DNA from: Sphingomonadaceae bacterium
GTDB lineage: Bacteria; Pseudomonadota; Alphaproteobacteria; Sphingomonadales; Sphingomonadaceae
DNA length: 45,359 nt
Direction: 5' to 3'
Assembly: GCA_947477745.1 (NCBI GenBank)
Contig: CANJUF010000025.1
Location: forward strand, 1-45,359
Positions within the stretch are counted from its first letter, which is position 1; each line of letters starts with the position of its first letter. The translations under genes and the position numbers were made by a program. Below, in pieces: positions 11,119-21,638 of the stretch. The notes beneath the pieces are model-generated. The model saw nothing but the letters and a program-made list of their open reading frames with translations, did not search any database and had not been told where the DNA came from.

Positions 11119-11235
11119 AAAACCTCCACACACATGAACGCAATGCCGTTCATGGCGAGAGGCCCGCGCACGCCGATCGGCACGCGGTCCACGCTGCATT
11201 CCGGTACACCCCGCCCGGCTGCGGAACGACCGTCA

Positions 11236-11420
11236 TGGGCAGGTCTCCTGGCTCCCGGATCGTTGCTCACTCCGCCTTCCCGATGATCGCTCACCAGTGG
11301 CATGTGGAGTTCGCTCCCCGGTCACAGTTGCGGGGGCAGCGCGGGAATAGGAGATCGCTCCCCTCACCCGCTTCCCTCTTCGCTTCGCCCCGGACATGCG
11401 TTCGCGGCGAAGAACCTATG
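11236..11420 (-). promoter_or_regulatory. cobalamin riboswitch
   Basis: Read on the minus strand, the leader contains in order GAAGAGGGAAGCGGGTGAG, then the core CTGCCCCCGCAACTGTGA, then GCCACTG and GGGAAGGCGGAG, and finally the B12 box AGCCAGGAGACCTGCC (+ strand 11238-11253). These are the conserved elements of the AdoCbl-binding aptamer in the expected order. The 5' boundary (about 11420, near GGTTC) is approximate. The aptamer ends about 120 bases before the receptor start, leaving room for an expression platform that could hide the ribosome-binding site. No T-tract terminator is evident, so control of translation is more likely than attenuation; that is inference. Confidence 0.95.
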
Positions 11421-11621
11421 ACGTGAAGCGCGCCTTACTGCGCGGCGCGGTGAGCCGCAAGCATCCAGAGGTAACCGGATTAACCATCGCGTTTAACCCG
11501 GTCTGCGCAGGTTCATGCTAATCGGCGGGACTGTACCGGCGTGGGACGCGCGATTCTGCGCGGCTGCAATGCAACAGGCGCCGGGTTACGCGCTGCGCGC
11601 GTAGCCAGACCAAGGAACCCG
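11421..11621. other. intergenic region between the riboswitch and the cell-wall hydrolase
   Basis: The divergent gap between the start of the B12 operon leader and the hydrolase gene should hold promoters for both. It is less GC-rich around 11470-11500 (GATTAACCATCGCGTTTAA). I see no convincing -35/-10 pair, no RNA gene and no further coding frame. Confidence 0.4.
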
Positions 11622-12773
11622 ATGTCGCCGTCCCAGCCTGTCACCGTTGCAACCCTGCGGCACCACCCGACCCGGGGCGCGCGCGTGCGCGACCGGCGCA
11701 AGGCGCGGCGCGCGGCGATGCGCGCCTGGCTGGCCTCGCGGCAGGGCGCACTGGTGCTGGGCCTTGGCGCGATCGCCTTGCCCGCCTTTGCCGCCACTAC
11801 CAGCGAATGGGACCGCTTCCACATCGGCGCGGCGGGCGAGGAAGGCGTGGTCATCGCGCCGATGCCGTTCGAAAAGGCCGGCAGCAGCTTTCCCGGCTCC
11901 GCCTTCTACTATCTCGACATGAGCCCCGAGCCTGTGCCGGGCTTCGGCGAGGGCATCCATTCCGATGCCGACACCGTTGTCCATGATGGCGTGCTCGATC
12001 CCGGCCCGGCGGCCCGGTCGCTCAGCATCGATAACAGCGGCGTGGACCGCACCCGCGCGCTCGATTGCATGACCGCCGCGGTCTATTACGAAGCGCGAAG
12101 CGAACCCGACACCGGCCAGCGCGCGGTGGCGCAAGTTGTGCTCAACCGGGTTGCCCATCCCGCCTATCCGAATACCGTGTGCGGCGTGGTCTACCAGGGA
12201 TCGCAGCGCAAGACCGGCTGCCAGTTCAGCTTCACCTGCGACGGGTCGCTGGGCCGCCGCCCAAATCCGATGTTCTGGGAACGGGCGCGTCAAGTCGCGC
12301 TGGCGGCGCTGGGCGGCTATGTCCACCGCCCGGCAGGCCTCGCCACGCATTACCACACGGTCCAGATCTATCCCTACTGGGCGCCGAGCCTCAACTACCT
12401 CGGCACGATCGGCGCGCACCGTTTCTACACCTTCAAGGGCCGCGCCGGACAGGGCGCGACCTTCCGCTTCGCCTATGCCGGCGGCGAGCCCGATGCGTTC
12501 ACGCTCAAGAGTTCAGCGCTCGCCCGCGAGAGCAGCCAGGCGCTCGATCCCGTGGCCCTGCAGCGCGCCTATGACGACGGCCTGCGCCAGGCGCAGGAAG
12601 CGGCAAGTAATGTGCTCGCTCCCGCCAAACTCGCCCCCGCCCCCACTTACACCTCCGAATTGCAGCAGCGCGGCGGCGATGCGATCTACCGCGGCGAGAA
12701 GCTGCCCGAAAGCTCGGGCATCAAGGCAGAGTATCGCAATTCCGGCCGCTGGATCGCCAGACCCGGAACCTGA
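11622..12773 (+). CDS. SleB-type cell wall hydrolase
   Basis: The 383-residue product has a basic cytoplasmic N-terminus and one hydrophobic segment (GALVLGLGAIALPAFAA, about 42-58), so it is exported or anchored facing the periplasm. At about 147-260 lies a Hydrolase_2/SleB domain: DCMTAAVYYEARSEPDTGQR with the catalytic-type Glu in Y-Y-E-A-R, then AVAQVVLNRVAHPAYPNT, CQFSFTCDGS and GLATHYHTVQIYPYWAPSL. Such enzymes cleave peptidoglycan. The C-terminal ~120 residues are Ala/Gln-rich with no recognised domain. I chose ATG 11622 (MSPSQPVTVA), with AAGGAA upstream, over the start at 11541. It is a single gene, divergent from the B12 operon. Confidence 0.9.
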   Translation: MSPSQPVTVATLRHHPTRGARVRDRRKARRAAMRAWLASRQGALVLGLGAIALPAFAATTSEWDRFHIGAAGEEGVVIAPMPFEKAGSSFPGSAFYYLDMSPEPVPGFGEGIHSDADTVVHDGVLDPGPAARSLSIDNSGVDRTRALDCMTAAVYYEARSEPDTGQRAVAQVVLNRVAHPAYPNTVCGVVYQGSQRKTGCQFSFTCDGSLGRRPNPMFWERARQVALAALGGYVHRPAGLATHYHTVQIYPYWAPSLNYLGTIGAHRFYTFKGRAGQGATFRFAYAGGEPDAFTLKSSALARESSQALDPVALQRAYDDGLRQAQEAASNVLAPAKLAPAPTYTSELQQRGGDAIYRGEKLPESSGIKAEYRNSGRWIARPGT

Positions 12774-12884
12774 TCGGCGGGCGCGGCGCATTGGTTACCT
12801 CGCGGCAACCATAGTCTCACACGCTTCCTTGCAAGGCTTGCGCTAGACCTTGTGCACTGTCCCACCGCGAGGAAAACACCCCTT

Positions 12885-13208
12885 ATGACCGTTCGCTTCG
12901 TCCCTGCCCGCCGCTGCAATCCCTCGCTGGCCGTGGTGCGGCGGAACCAGACGGGCGACAGGGTCTGGACCGCCGCCAACGACAACGCCGCGCTCCTGCA
13001 TGCCGCGAATGACGAGGCGCTGCTCGCCGATACGCTGCGCCATTTCGGCAGCCACGGGCTCAACGCGGCGCAAGTGGCGGGGGAAAAGGCCCGCACGGCG
13101 CGCGGTCTTGGCGACGAGAGCGGATTTGCGCACTGGCTGACGATCTGCTCGATGTTCGACCGGCGTCTTGCCGAGGCGATCCGGCGCGACCCGGCGTCCG
13201 GATCATAA
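12885..13208 (+). CDS. conserved hypothetical protein
   Basis: The 107-residue product begins MTVRFVPARRCNPSLAVVRR. It has a central TAANDNAALLHAANDEALLA, then FGSHGLNAAQVAGEKA and a helical C-terminus (FAHWLTICSMFDRRLAEAIR). It is soluble with no signal peptide. Proteins of this shape (an A-N-D-N motif, then a short helical domain with W-x-x-I-C) are familiar from sphingomonad genomes, but I know no function. The ATG is at 12885, with a GAGGAAAA site about ten bases upstream; the ATG-less extension to 12852 is not supported. It lies alone between the cell-wall hydrolase and mdh. Confidence 0.75.
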   Translation: MTVRFVPARRCNPSLAVVRRNQTGDRVWTAANDNAALLHAANDEALLADTLRHFGSHGLNAAQVAGEKARTARGLGDESGFAHWLTICSMFDRRLAEAIRRDPASGS

Positions 13209-13423
13209 GGGTTTGCCGAAGGCACCTGAGGCACGCGTTCAGGTCATTATCGCTATTGCGAACTATTATTGATTTAGCGAGGCAATGAATTGGGATAACT
13301 GCCCTTTTCGCGGTTGCAATATGAGTCCGCGCACCTTAGGGAACGGGGCGTTCGTAGGGCGTGTCCGGACATTGCGGGGATCGCGCAGCGCCTGACGTTC
13401 GTCGGCCTTTCCCCGCGACGTGA

Positions 13424-14556
<1,133 letters not shown>

Positions 14557-14565
14557 GCCTATAAT

Positions 14566-14673
14566 ATGCCTACAAATTCAATTGAGTATCAGTTTTGGCT
14601 TCCTGTAGGGTTTGGCGCTCTCGTGGGGTCTTTCTTGGGCTTTGCGGCAGCAGAAAATCAAGGATTTTATTGA
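14566..14673 (+). CDS. tiny predicted membrane protein, 35 residues
   Basis: A short frame ([20 protein letters not shown] then [15 protein letters not shown]) follows the previous tiny ORF by nine bases and ends two bases before the sucD start. It would have one membrane segment. AT-rich like its neighbour. It could be a second small membrane gene, part of a degraded larger gene, or non-coding; no strong ribosome-binding site is seen. Confidence 0.35.
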   Translation: MPTNSIEYQFWLPVGFGALVGSFLGFAAAENQGFY

Positions 14674-14675
14674 AG

Positions 14676-15566
14676 ATGTCCATCCTCGTAGACAAGAACA
14701 CCAAGGTCATCACTCAGGGGATGACCGGCAACACCGGCAGCTTCCATACCCAGGCAGCGCTCGATTACGGCACCAAGATGGTCGCGGGCGTGACCCCCGG
14801 CAAAGGCGGCACCGAATTCCTCGGCCTGCCCCAGTTCAACACGGTGGCCGAGGCGAAGGCGGCGACCGACGCGACCGCATCGTGCATCTATGTTCCGCCG
14901 CCGTTTGCCGCCGATGCGATCATGGAAGCGATCGACGCCGAGATCGAGCTTATCGTGACCATCACCGAGGGCATCCCGGTGCTCGACATGATCCCGGTGA
15001 AGCGCGCGCTGTCGGGCTCGAAGTCACGGCTGATCGGCCCCAACTGCCCCGGCGTGCTCACGCCCGGCGAATGCAAGATCGGCATCATGCCCGGCAGCAT
15101 TTTCTCCAAGGGTTCGGTCGGCGTCGTCAGCCGCTCGGGAACATTGACCTATGAAGCGGTGTTCCAGACCACCAACGCCGGCCTGGGCCAGACCACCGCA
15201 GTCGGCATCGGCGGCGATCCGGTCAACGGCACCAATTTCATCGACGTGCTCGAACTGTTCATGGCTGACGAGGCGACCAGGTCGATCATCATGATCGGCG
15301 AGATCGGCGGCTCGGCCGAGGAAGAGGCCGCGCAGTTCATCAAGGACGAGGCAAAGCGCGGCCGCAGCAAGCCGATGGTCGGCTTCATCGCCGGGCGCAC
15401 AGCGCCTCCGGGTAGGCGGATGGGCCACGCGGGCGCGATCGTCTCGGGCGGTCAGGGCGGCGCCGAGGACAAGATCGAGGCGATGGAAAGCGCGGGCATT
15501 CGCGTTTCCCCTTCGCCCAGCGAATTGGGCACCACGCTCGACGCGCTGCTTAAGGAAATTGCCTGA
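14676..15566 (+). CDS. sucD: succinyl-CoA ligase subunit alpha
   Basis: This subunit binds CoA and carries the phosphohistidine in the substrate-level phosphorylation step of the TCA cycle. The 296-residue product starts [20 protein letters not shown], has [31 protein letters not shown] and the nucleotide-linked [10 protein letters not shown]. It ends with the active-site loop [17 protein letters not shown], His251. ATG at 14676 was chosen because the family begins MSILVDKNT; the extension to 14595 translates the AT-rich spacer in another frame. The partner beta subunit (sucC), often just upstream, is absent from the window, so it must be encoded elsewhere. Confidence 0.97.
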   Translation: MSILVDKNTKVITQGMTGNTGSFHTQAALDYGTKMVAGVTPGKGGTEFLGLPQFNTVAEAKAATDATASCIYVPPPFAADAIMEAIDAEIELIVTITEGIPVLDMIPVKRALSGSKSRLIGPNCPGVLTPGECKIGIMPGSIFSKGSVGVVSRSGTLTYEAVFQTTNAGLGQTTAVGIGGDPVNGTNFIDVLELFMADEATRSIIMIGEIGGSAEEEAAQFIKDEAKRGRSKPMVGFIAGRTAPPGRRMGHAGAIVSGGQGGAEDKIEAMESAGIRVSPSPSELGTTLDALLKEIA

Positions 15567-15569
15567 CGC

Positions 15570-15593
15570 GAGTCCCTGCGCAGGCAGGGACCT
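15570..15593. repeat. oriented palindrome, left of the GIY-YIG gene
   Basis: GAGTCCCTGC, four bases, GCAGGGACCT. The stem is GTCCCTGC (15572-15579) with GCAGGGAC (15584-15591). It is the exact reverse complement of the unit at 20179-20202 and 23 of 24 bases match the reverse complement of 15985-16008. It starts four bases after the sucD stop. Confidence 0.85.
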
Positions 15594-15613
15594 CGTAGAA
15601 TTGCGGAGCAGGG

Positions 15614-15904
15614 GTGAAACCTGGTTTTGTCTATATTCTGACCAATCGTCGCGAGGGAGTGCTCTACATCGGCGTCACCAGCGACCTTGGCGCGCGGATT
15701 GGGCAACACAGAGAAGGGGCTGTCCCCGGTTTTGCGAAGATATACAATTTTCACAGGCTGGTCTGGTTCGAACGGCACGACGATTTGCAAGGCGCGAGAA
15801 CGGCCGAAGTGCGAATGAAGCGTTGGAAGCGAGATTGGAAAATCAGGCGGATCGTCGAACGGAACCCCGACTGGGATGATTTGGTTGATCAGTTAAATTG
15901 TTAG
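15614..15904 (+). CDS. GIY-YIG family endonuclease
   Basis: The 96-residue single-domain nuclease has FVYILTN (5-11) and LYIGVTSDL (17-25) as the two GIY/YIG strands, Arg28 and QHREG after them, and a Glu (65) in ARTAEVRMKRWKRDWK. It then ends without any DNA-binding extension. This is the small UPF0213/YhbQ-like form whose biological role is mostly unknown; the domain cuts DNA with a single metal. Start GTG at 15614 has GGAG nearby. It sits between sucD and sucA, two core genes, and is bracketed by near-identical inverted palindromes (15570-15593 and 15985-16008), which makes it look like a mobile passenger or mobiliser. Confidence 0.9.
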   Translation: MKPGFVYILTNRREGVLYIGVTSDLGARIGQHREGAVPGFAKIYNFHRLVWFERHDDLQGARTAEVRMKRWKRDWKIRRIVERNPDWDDLVDQLNC

Positions 15905-15950
15905 GCCTGACGGCGACAGGTTCAGCCTGCGCAAGGGCTCGGGAGGGTGC

Positions 15951-16008
15951 GCGTTCCTGCGAAAAGCAGGAGCATGTTGCAAGAAGGTCCCTGCCTACGC
16001 AGGGACTC
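15951..16008. repeat. inverted palindrome pair upstream of sucA
   Basis: The first unit is TCCTGC (15955-15960), GAAAA, GCAGGA (15966-15971). The second is GTCCCTGC (15987-15994), CTAC, GCAGGGAC (15999-16006). The nine bases between the units, GTTGCAAGA, resemble the spacer of the pair upstream of lpdA. The pair ends 16 bases before the sucA start. Confidence 0.85.
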
Positions 16009-16024
16009 ATTTGAGAGAACTCCA

Positions 16025-18883
16025 ATGGGCAACGAAAATCTCGAGTTTCTGCCGGACGCCGAGGATCAGGGGCCGCAGCCCGGACCAAGCTGGCAGCACG
16101 CTGGATGGCCGCTGGTCGGCGGCGCGGACGAGGATGAGCTGACTCAAGCGCTCGATCCCACCGCCTTGAAGGCGCTGGTCGCCGAGGCCGCTGCCCAGCC
16201 CGGCGCACCCATTGACGAGACCCGGATCGAGCAGGCCGCAGCCGATTCCATCCAAGCGATGATGATGATCCGCACCTATCGCTCGCGCGGGCATCTGGCA
16301 GCCAATCTCGATCCGCTCGGCCTCGGGCGCTCCGATCTGCCGCCCGATCTCACCCCCGATTTCCACGGCTTCACCGAAGACAAGCTCGACCGACCGGTTT
16401 TCGTCGGCGGCGCTTTGGGCCTCACATGGGTCACGGTGCGCGATCTGGTCGATATCCTGCGGTCAAACTACTGCGGCAATGTCGGTTTCGAATACATGCA
16501 CATCGCCGATGTCGAGGAGCGTCGCTGGCTGCAGGAGCGGATCGAAGGCGCCGACAAGACCATCGACTTCACCCTGATGGGCAAGAAGGCGATCCTTTCG
16601 GCCGTGATCCGCGGCGAGGAATACGAAAGCTACCTTGGCCGCAAGTACGTCGGCACCAAGCGCTTCGGGCTCGACGGCGGCGAATCGATGATCCCTGCGC
16701 TTGAATCGGTAATCAAACGCGGCAGCCAGCTTGGCGTGAAGGAAATCGTCTTCGGCATGGCCCACCGCGGGCGCCTCAACGTCCTCGCGAACGTCATGGC
16801 CAAGCCCTACAAGGTCATCTTCCACGAGTTCTCGGGCGGCAGCGCCAATCCCGACGATGTCGGCGGATCGGGCGACGTCAAGTACCACCTCGGGACTTCG
16901 ACTGACCGCGAGTTCGACGGGCTCACCGTGCACATGAGCCTGGTGCCCAATCCCAGCCACCTCGAAACCGTCGATCCCGTAGTGCTCGGCAAAGTGCGCG
17001 CGACGCTCCAGCTGCGCGACGACATTGCCGAAATGGACGAAGTGCTGCCCGTGCTGATTCACGGCGACGCCGCATTCGCCGGACAAGGCATCGTCTGGGA
17101 GACGCTCGGCTTCCAGGGCATTCGCGGCTACGCCACTGGCGGCTGCATCCATTTCATCATCAACAACCAGATCGGCTTCACCACCAGCCCGCAGTTCGCG
17201 CGCAATTCGCCATATCCGTCCGACGTTGCAAAGGCGGTCCAGTCGCCGATCTTCCACGTCAACGGCGACGATCCCGAAGCGGTCACCTTCTGCTGCAAGC
17301 TCGCCATCGAATATCGCCAGAAGTTCGACAAGGACGTGGTGATCGACATGTGGTGCTATCGCCGCTTCGGCCACAACGAGGGCGACGAGCCGAGCTTCAC
17401 CCAACCGCTGATGTACGCCAAGATCCGCGAGCACCCGCGCGTGAGCGAGATCTACGCGCAAAGGCTCGTCGACCAGGGCGTGATCGAGGCGGAGTTCCAT
17501 GCGCAGTGCCGCGATGAATTCGTGGCCTCGCTCGACGAGAGCTTCGAGGCGGCCAAAAGCTACTTGCCCAACGAGGCTGACTGGTTCGCCGGGCGCTGGA
17601 GCGGCTTCAACAAGCCGGTCGATCCCGAGACCGCGCGGCGCAACGTACCCACCGGCATCGAAGCCAAGCTGTTCGACAGCCTCGGCCGCACCTTGACCAC
17701 GGTTCCCGCCGATCTCGAAATCCACAAGACGCTGGCCCGCGTAATCGATGCCAAGCGCAAGATGTTCGAGGACGGCGAGGGCTTCGACTGGGCGACTGGC
17801 GAGGCGCTGGGCTTTGGCTCGCTGCTTTCGGAAGGCTACAATGTCCGCCTGTCAGGCCAGGATTCAGGGCGCGGCACATTCAGCCAGCGCCATGCGGTCT
17901 GGCTCGACCAGCGCGACGAGCGCCGCTACGTCCCGCTCGCCAGCGTGCCGCACGGCAGGTTCGAGGTCTATGACAGTCCGCTGAGCGAATACGGCGTGCT
18001 CGGATTCGAATATGGCTATGCCATGACCGACCCCAAGACGCTGGTCCTGTGGGAGGCGCAGTTTGGCGATTTCGCCAATGGCGCGCAGATCATCATCGAT
18101 CAGTATATCGCCGCTTCGGAGGCCAAGTGGCTGCGCGCCAACGGTCTCGTGCTGCTGCTCCCGCACGGTTATGAGGGCCAAGGGCCGGAGCATAGCTCGG
18201 CGCGGCTCGAACGCTTCCTGCAGCTTTGCGCGCAGGACAATATCCAGGTGTGCAACATCACCACCCCGGCGAACTATTTCCACGTGCTGCGCCGCCAGAT
18301 GCACCGCCCGTTCCGCAAGCCGCTGGTAATCATGACTCCCAAGTCGCTGCTGCGCCATCCGATGGCCAAGAGCGCGACCACCGATTTCGTCGGCGAGGGG
18401 CACTTCATGCGCATTCTTTCCGACCCGGCGCCGCCCGAGGACAAGAAGGTGCGCCGCCTGGTGCTGTGTTCGGGCAAAGTCGCTTACGACCTGATCGAGG
18501 CGCGCGACGCGGCGGGTCTGGACAATGTCTCGATCGTCCGGCTCGAACAGCTCTATCCCTTCCCCGGCGAGCCGCTGGCGCTGCGCCTCTCGCGCATGAC
18601 CGAGCTCAAGGAAGTGGTTTGGTGCCAGGAGGAACCGCGCAACAACGGCGCCTGGTTCTTCGTGCGCAGCCAGATCGAGGATGTACTCGAACAGGCGGGC
18701 CGCAAGGTCGGGCGGCTGGCTTATGCCGGACGCGACGCCAGCGCCTCGCCCGCGACCGGCCTCGCCATCCGCCACAAGCAGCAGCAGGAAGCGCTGATTG
18801 CCGATGCGCTGGGACTTCCCGCCGGCAAGGCCGCGCCAGCCGCAGCACCGAAGAAGCCAACACGGAAAGCAGCACGATCATGA
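16025..18883 (+). CDS. sucA: 2-oxoglutarate dehydrogenase E1 component
   Basis: This thiamine-diphosphate enzyme decarboxylates 2-oxoglutarate and transfers the succinyl group to the E2 lipoyl arm. The 952-residue length is close to the family's ~930-990. Visible blocks are the N-terminal E2-binding segment ([13 protein letters not shown]), [97 protein letters not shown] and [20 protein letters not shown]. The ATG at 16025 follows GAGAGAA; the open frame upstream to 15947 is palindrome sequence. The C-terminal tail is Ala/Lys-rich. Its stop overlaps the sucB start (ATGA), so E1 and E2 are coupled. Confidence 0.98.
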   Translation: MGNENLEFLPDAEDQGPQPGPSWQHAGWPLVGGADEDELTQALDPTALKALVAEAAAQPGAPIDETRIEQAAADSIQAMMMIRTYRSRGHLAANLDPLGLGRSDLPPDLTPDFHGFTEDKLDRPVFVGGALGLTWVTVRDLVDILRSNYCGNVGFEYMHIADVEERRWLQERIEGADKTIDFTLMGKKAILSAVIRGEEYESYLGRKYVGTKRFGLDGGESMIPALESVIKRGSQLGVKEIVFGMAHRGRLNVLANVMAKPYKVIFHEFSGGSANPDDVGGSGDVKYHLGTSTDREFDGLTVHMSLVPNPSHLETVDPVVLGKVRATLQLRDDIAEMDEVLPVLIHGDAAFAGQGIVWETLGFQGIRGYATGGCIHFIINNQIGFTTSPQFARNSPYPSDVAKAVQSPIFHVNGDDPEAVTFCCKLAIEYRQKFDKDVVIDMWCYRRFGHNEGDEPSFTQPLMYAKIREHPRVSEIYAQRLVDQGVIEAEFHAQCRDEFVASLDESFEAAKSYLPNEADWFAGRWSGFNKPVDPETARRNVPTGIEAKLFDSLGRTLTTVPADLEIHKTLARVIDAKRKMFEDGEGFDWATGEALGFGSLLSEGYNVRLSGQDSGRGTFSQRHAVWLDQRDERRYVPLASVPHGRFEVYDSPLSEYGVLGFEYGYAMTDPKTLVLWEAQFGDFANGAQIIIDQYIAASEAKWLRANGLVLLLPHGYEGQGPEHSSARLERFLQLCAQDNIQVCNITTPANYFHVLRRQMHRPFRKPLVIMTPKSLLRHPMAKSATTDFVGEGHFMRILSDPAPPEDKKVRRLVLCSGKVAYDLIEARDAAGLDNVSIVRLEQLYPFPGEPLALRLSRMTELKEVVWCQEEPRNNGAWFFVRSQIEDVLEQAGRKVGRLAYAGRDASASPATGLAIRHKQQQEALIADALGLPAGKAAPAAAPKKPTRKAARS

Positions 18884-20136
18884 GCAGCGAAGTCAAGGTT
18901 CCCACGTTGGGCGAATCGGTTTCCGAAGCCACCATCGGCGAATGGCTCAAGCAGCCCGGCGAGCCGGTGAAGCTCGACGAGCCGATCGCCAGCCTCGAGA
19001 CCGACAAGGTCTCGGTCGAGGTGCCCTCGCCGGTCGCGGGCGTGATGGGTGCGCACCAGGTCAATGTCGGCGATACGGTCGAGGTCGGCGCTGTGATCGC
19101 CGTCATCGAGGACGATACGCCCGCCGCCGGTAACGAGCCGGTCGCCGAACGCACCGAAGCGCCGGTGCCGCCTGCATCCGATACACTTGCGCCGCCCGTT
19201 GCCGCACCTAGCGAACCCGACGTTTCGGCGCAGACGCTGTCGCCTGCGGTGCGCCGCGCCGTGCTCGAACACGGGATCGACCCTTCCGCCGTGCAGGGCA
19301 CCGGCAAGGACGGCCGGCTCACCAAGGAAGACGTCCTCGCCGCCGCCAAGGCCAAGGACAGCGGCGGGGGCAAGACGGTCAGCGCGCCTGCGCCTGTCTC
19401 GGCCCCTGCCCCGGCCCCTGCCGCGCCGACCGGCGAGCGCCGCGAGGAACGCGTCAAGATGACGCGGCTGCGCCAGACCATCGCCAGGCGCCTCAAGAGC
19501 GCGCAGCAGGATGCCGCGCTGCTCACCACCTTCAACGATGTCGATATGTCCGCCGTCATCGAGGCACGCGACAAGTACAAGGACCTGTTCGCCAAGAAGC
19601 ACGGCATCAAGCTTGGCTTCATGAGCTTCTTCGCCAAGGCATCGTGCCTGGCGCTGCGTGACGTGCCCTCGGCCAATGCCTACATCGAGGGTGAGGAAAT
19701 CGTCTATCACGACTATGTCGACATTTCGGTCGCGGTCTCCGCGCCCAACGGGCTCGTCGTGCCGGTGGTGCGCAATGCCCATGCCAAGAGCTTCGCGCAG
19801 ATCGAGCTCGACATTGCCGATTTTGGCAAGCGCGCACGCGATGGCAGTTTGACCATGGACGACATGAAGGGCGGCACCTTCACGATCTCCAATGGCGGCG
19901 TGTTCGGCTCGCTGATGTCCACCCCGATCATCAACCCGCCGCAAAGCGCCGTGCTCGGCCTGCACCGGATCGAGGACCGCGTGATCGTGGTCGATGGCCA
20001 GATGGTGATCCGGCCGATGATGTACATCGCGCTCAGCTACGATCACCGCCTGATTGACGGCCGCGAGGCTGTGACCACGCTCAAGATCATCAAGGAAGCG
20101 ATCGAGGATCCGACGCGGTTGTTGATTGATCTCTAG
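18880..20136 (+). CDS. sucB: 2-oxoglutarate dehydrogenase E2, dihydrolipoyl succinyltransferase
   Basis: E2 core of the same complex: accepts succinyl on lipoate and passes it to CoA. The 418-residue product has one lipoyl domain with Lys43 in ETDKVSVEV, then a linker rich in Ala/Pro. An E3-binding domain follows ([20 protein letters not shown] then [17 protein letters not shown], about 117-152), a second Ala/Pro linker, and the catalytic domain with [20 protein letters not shown] and the active-site [13 protein letters not shown] (His389, Asp393). The start ATG overlaps the sucA stop. The longer open frame to 18226 is sucA read in another frame. A palindrome pair lies between it and lpdA. 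Confidence 0.98.
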   Translation: MSSEVKVPTLGESVSEATIGEWLKQPGEPVKLDEPIASLETDKVSVEVPSPVAGVMGAHQVNVGDTVEVGAVIAVIEDDTPAAGNEPVAERTEAPVPPASDTLAPPVAAPSEPDVSAQTLSPAVRRAVLEHGIDPSAVQGTGKDGRLTKEDVLAAAKAKDSGGGKTVSAPAPVSAPAPAPAAPTGERREERVKMTRLRQTIARRLKSAQQDAALLTTFNDVDMSAVIEARDKYKDLFAKKHGIKLGFMSFFAKASCLALRDVPSANAYIEGEEIVYHDYVDISVAVSAPNGLVVPVVRNAHAKSFAQIELDIADFGKRARDGSLTMDDMKGGTFTISNGGVFGSLMSTPIINPPQSAVLGLHRIEDRVIVVDGQMVIRPMMYIALSYDHRLIDGREAVTTLKIIKEAIEDPTRLLIDL

Positions 20137-20145
20137 GTTTTTCCT

Positions 20146-20202
20146 GCGCTCCTGCGAAGGCAGGAGCCTTCTGCAAGGAGGTCCCTGCCTGCGCAGGGAC
20201 TC
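20146..20202. repeat. inverted palindrome pair upstream of lpdA
   Basis: First unit GCTCCTGC (20148-20155), GAAG, GCAGGAGC (20160-20167). Second unit GTCCCTGC (20181-20188), CTGC, GCAGGGAC (20193-20200). The spacer contains AAGGAGG immediately before the second hairpin, which itself ends 16 bases before the lpdA ATG. Layout and sequence closely follow the pair upstream of sucA. Confidence 0.85.
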
Positions 20203-20215
20203 GCGTTGAGTGATT

Positions 20216-21622
20216 ATGGCTAACCAGACCCACGACTATGACGTGCTCATCATTGGCTCCGGACCCGGCGGCTATGTCGCCGCGATCCGCGCCGCGCAGC
20301 TTGGCCTCAAGGTCGCCTGCGCCGAGAGCCGCGAGACGCTCGGCGGCACCTGCCTCAATGTCGGGTGCATACCTTCAAAGGCCCTGCTCCACGGTTCCGA
20401 ACTGTTCGATGAAGCTGCGAACGGCACTCTGGCGAAGTTCGGCGTGAAAACCGGCAAGGTCGAGATCGACGTGGCCACGCTTCAGGGCGAAAAGGCCGCG
20501 GCGGTCAAGGACCTGACCGGCGGCATCGCTTTCCTGTTCAAGAAGAACAAGGTCGACTGGCTCAAGGGCCAAGCGACGTTCAAGGACGCGCACACCGTCT
20601 CCATCGAGGGCAAGACCTACACCGCGAAGAACATTGTTATCGCCACCGGCTCATCGGTCACGCCGCTGCCCGGAGTCGAGGTCGACAATGCCAAGGGCGT
20701 GATCGTCGATTCGACTGGCGGGCTGGAGCTGCCTGCCGTGCCCGGGACCATGGTGGTGATCGGCGGCGGCGTCATCGGGCTGGAGCTTGGCTCGGTCTGG
20801 CGGCGGCTCGGTGCGAAAGTCACCGTAGTCGAATTCCTCGATCAGTTGCTTCCCGGCATGGACGGCGACGTGCGCAAGGAAGCGGCGAAGGTCTTCGCCA
20901 GGCAGGGCATGGAACTGCGCCTCTCGACCAAGGTCACCGGCGCGGTAGTCAAGGGAAAAACCGCCACCCTGACGCTGGAGCCGGCGGCGGGCGGCGCCTC
21001 CGAAACGCTCAAGGCCGACGTGGTGCTCGTCGCCATCGGTCGGCGCCCCAATACCGAGGGACTGGGCCTCGATGCCATCGGGCTCGAACTCAACAAGCGC
21101 GGCCAGATCGAGACCGACGAGACATTCCGCACCAAGGTGGACGGCGTCTGGGCCATCGGCGACGTGATCCCCGGCCCGATGCTGGCGCACAAGGCCGAGG
21201 ACGAAGGCATCGCCGTTGCCGAGAACATCGCCGGGCAGATCGGGATCGTGAACCACGCGGTGATCCCTTCGGTGGTTTACACCATGCCCGAGATCGCGGG
21301 CGTCGGCCTCACCGAGGAAGCCGCGCGCGAAAAGGGCGAGATCAAGGTCGGCAAGTTCCCGATGCTGGCGAACAGCCGCGCCAAAACCAACCGAGAGGGC
21401 GAAGGCTTCGTCAAGGTCATCGCCGATGCGGCGACGGACAAGGTGCTAGGCGTCTGGGCGATTGCCACGCTGGCGGGCACGATGATCGCCGAAGCCGCGC
21501 TGGGCATGGAGTTCGGCGCGACCAGCGAGGACATCGCCTACACTTGCCACGCTCACCCGACTCATTCCGAAGCGGTCAAGGAAGCCGCCATGGCGGTGCG
21601 CGGCAAGCCGATCCATATGTGA
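20216..21622 (+). CDS. lpdA: dihydrolipoyl dehydrogenase (E3)
   Basis: The FAD enzyme reoxidises the lipoyl groups of E2 and makes NADH. The 468-residue product has the FAD motif [11 protein letters not shown] (15-25), the redox disulphide [18 protein letters not shown] (Cys46/Cys51), the NAD motif [20 protein letters not shown], a second FAD block [20 protein letters not shown] and the C-terminal [16 protein letters not shown] with the active-site His-Glu pair. ATG 20216 was chosen; an in-frame GTG two codons upstream is less likely. The nearest strong Shine-Dalgarno-like AAGGAGG lies before a hairpin (20181-20200), so initiation could depend on that fold, or on the weaker TTGAG nearer the start. 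Confidence 0.97.
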   Translation: MANQTHDYDVLIIGSGPGGYVAAIRAAQLGLKVACAESRETLGGTCLNVGCIPSKALLHGSELFDEAANGTLAKFGVKTGKVEIDVATLQGEKAAAVKDLTGGIAFLFKKNKVDWLKGQATFKDAHTVSIEGKTYTAKNIVIATGSSVTPLPGVEVDNAKGVIVDSTGGLELPAVPGTMVVIGGGVIGLELGSVWRRLGAKVTVVEFLDQLLPGMDGDVRKEAAKVFARQGMELRLSTKVTGAVVKGKTATLTLEPAAGGASETLKADVVLVAIGRRPNTEGLGLDAIGLELNKRGQIETDETFRTKVDGVWAIGDVIPGPMLAHKAEDEGIAVAENIAGQIGIVNHAVIPSVVYTMPEIAGVGLTEEAAREKGEIKVGKFPMLANSRAKTNREGEGFVKVIADAATDKVLGVWAIATLAGTMIAEAALGMEFGATSEDIAYTCHAHPTHSEAVKEAAMAVRGKPIHM

Positions 21623-21638
21623 ACAGGGGCGTTTCACG

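Noticed and set aside
16463..17725. 420-codon minus-strand open frame opposite sucA
   Set aside because: Antisense shadow; the plus strand encodes conserved E1 motifs throughout.
18226..18879. N-terminal extension of the sucB frame
   Set aside because: This part is sucA read in another frame; the lipoyl domain begins right at the ATG at 18880.
15570..20202. Palindromic repeats considered as a CRISPR array
   Set aside because: Units are irregularly spaced over kilobases, inverted and not separated by uniform spacers; no cas genes.
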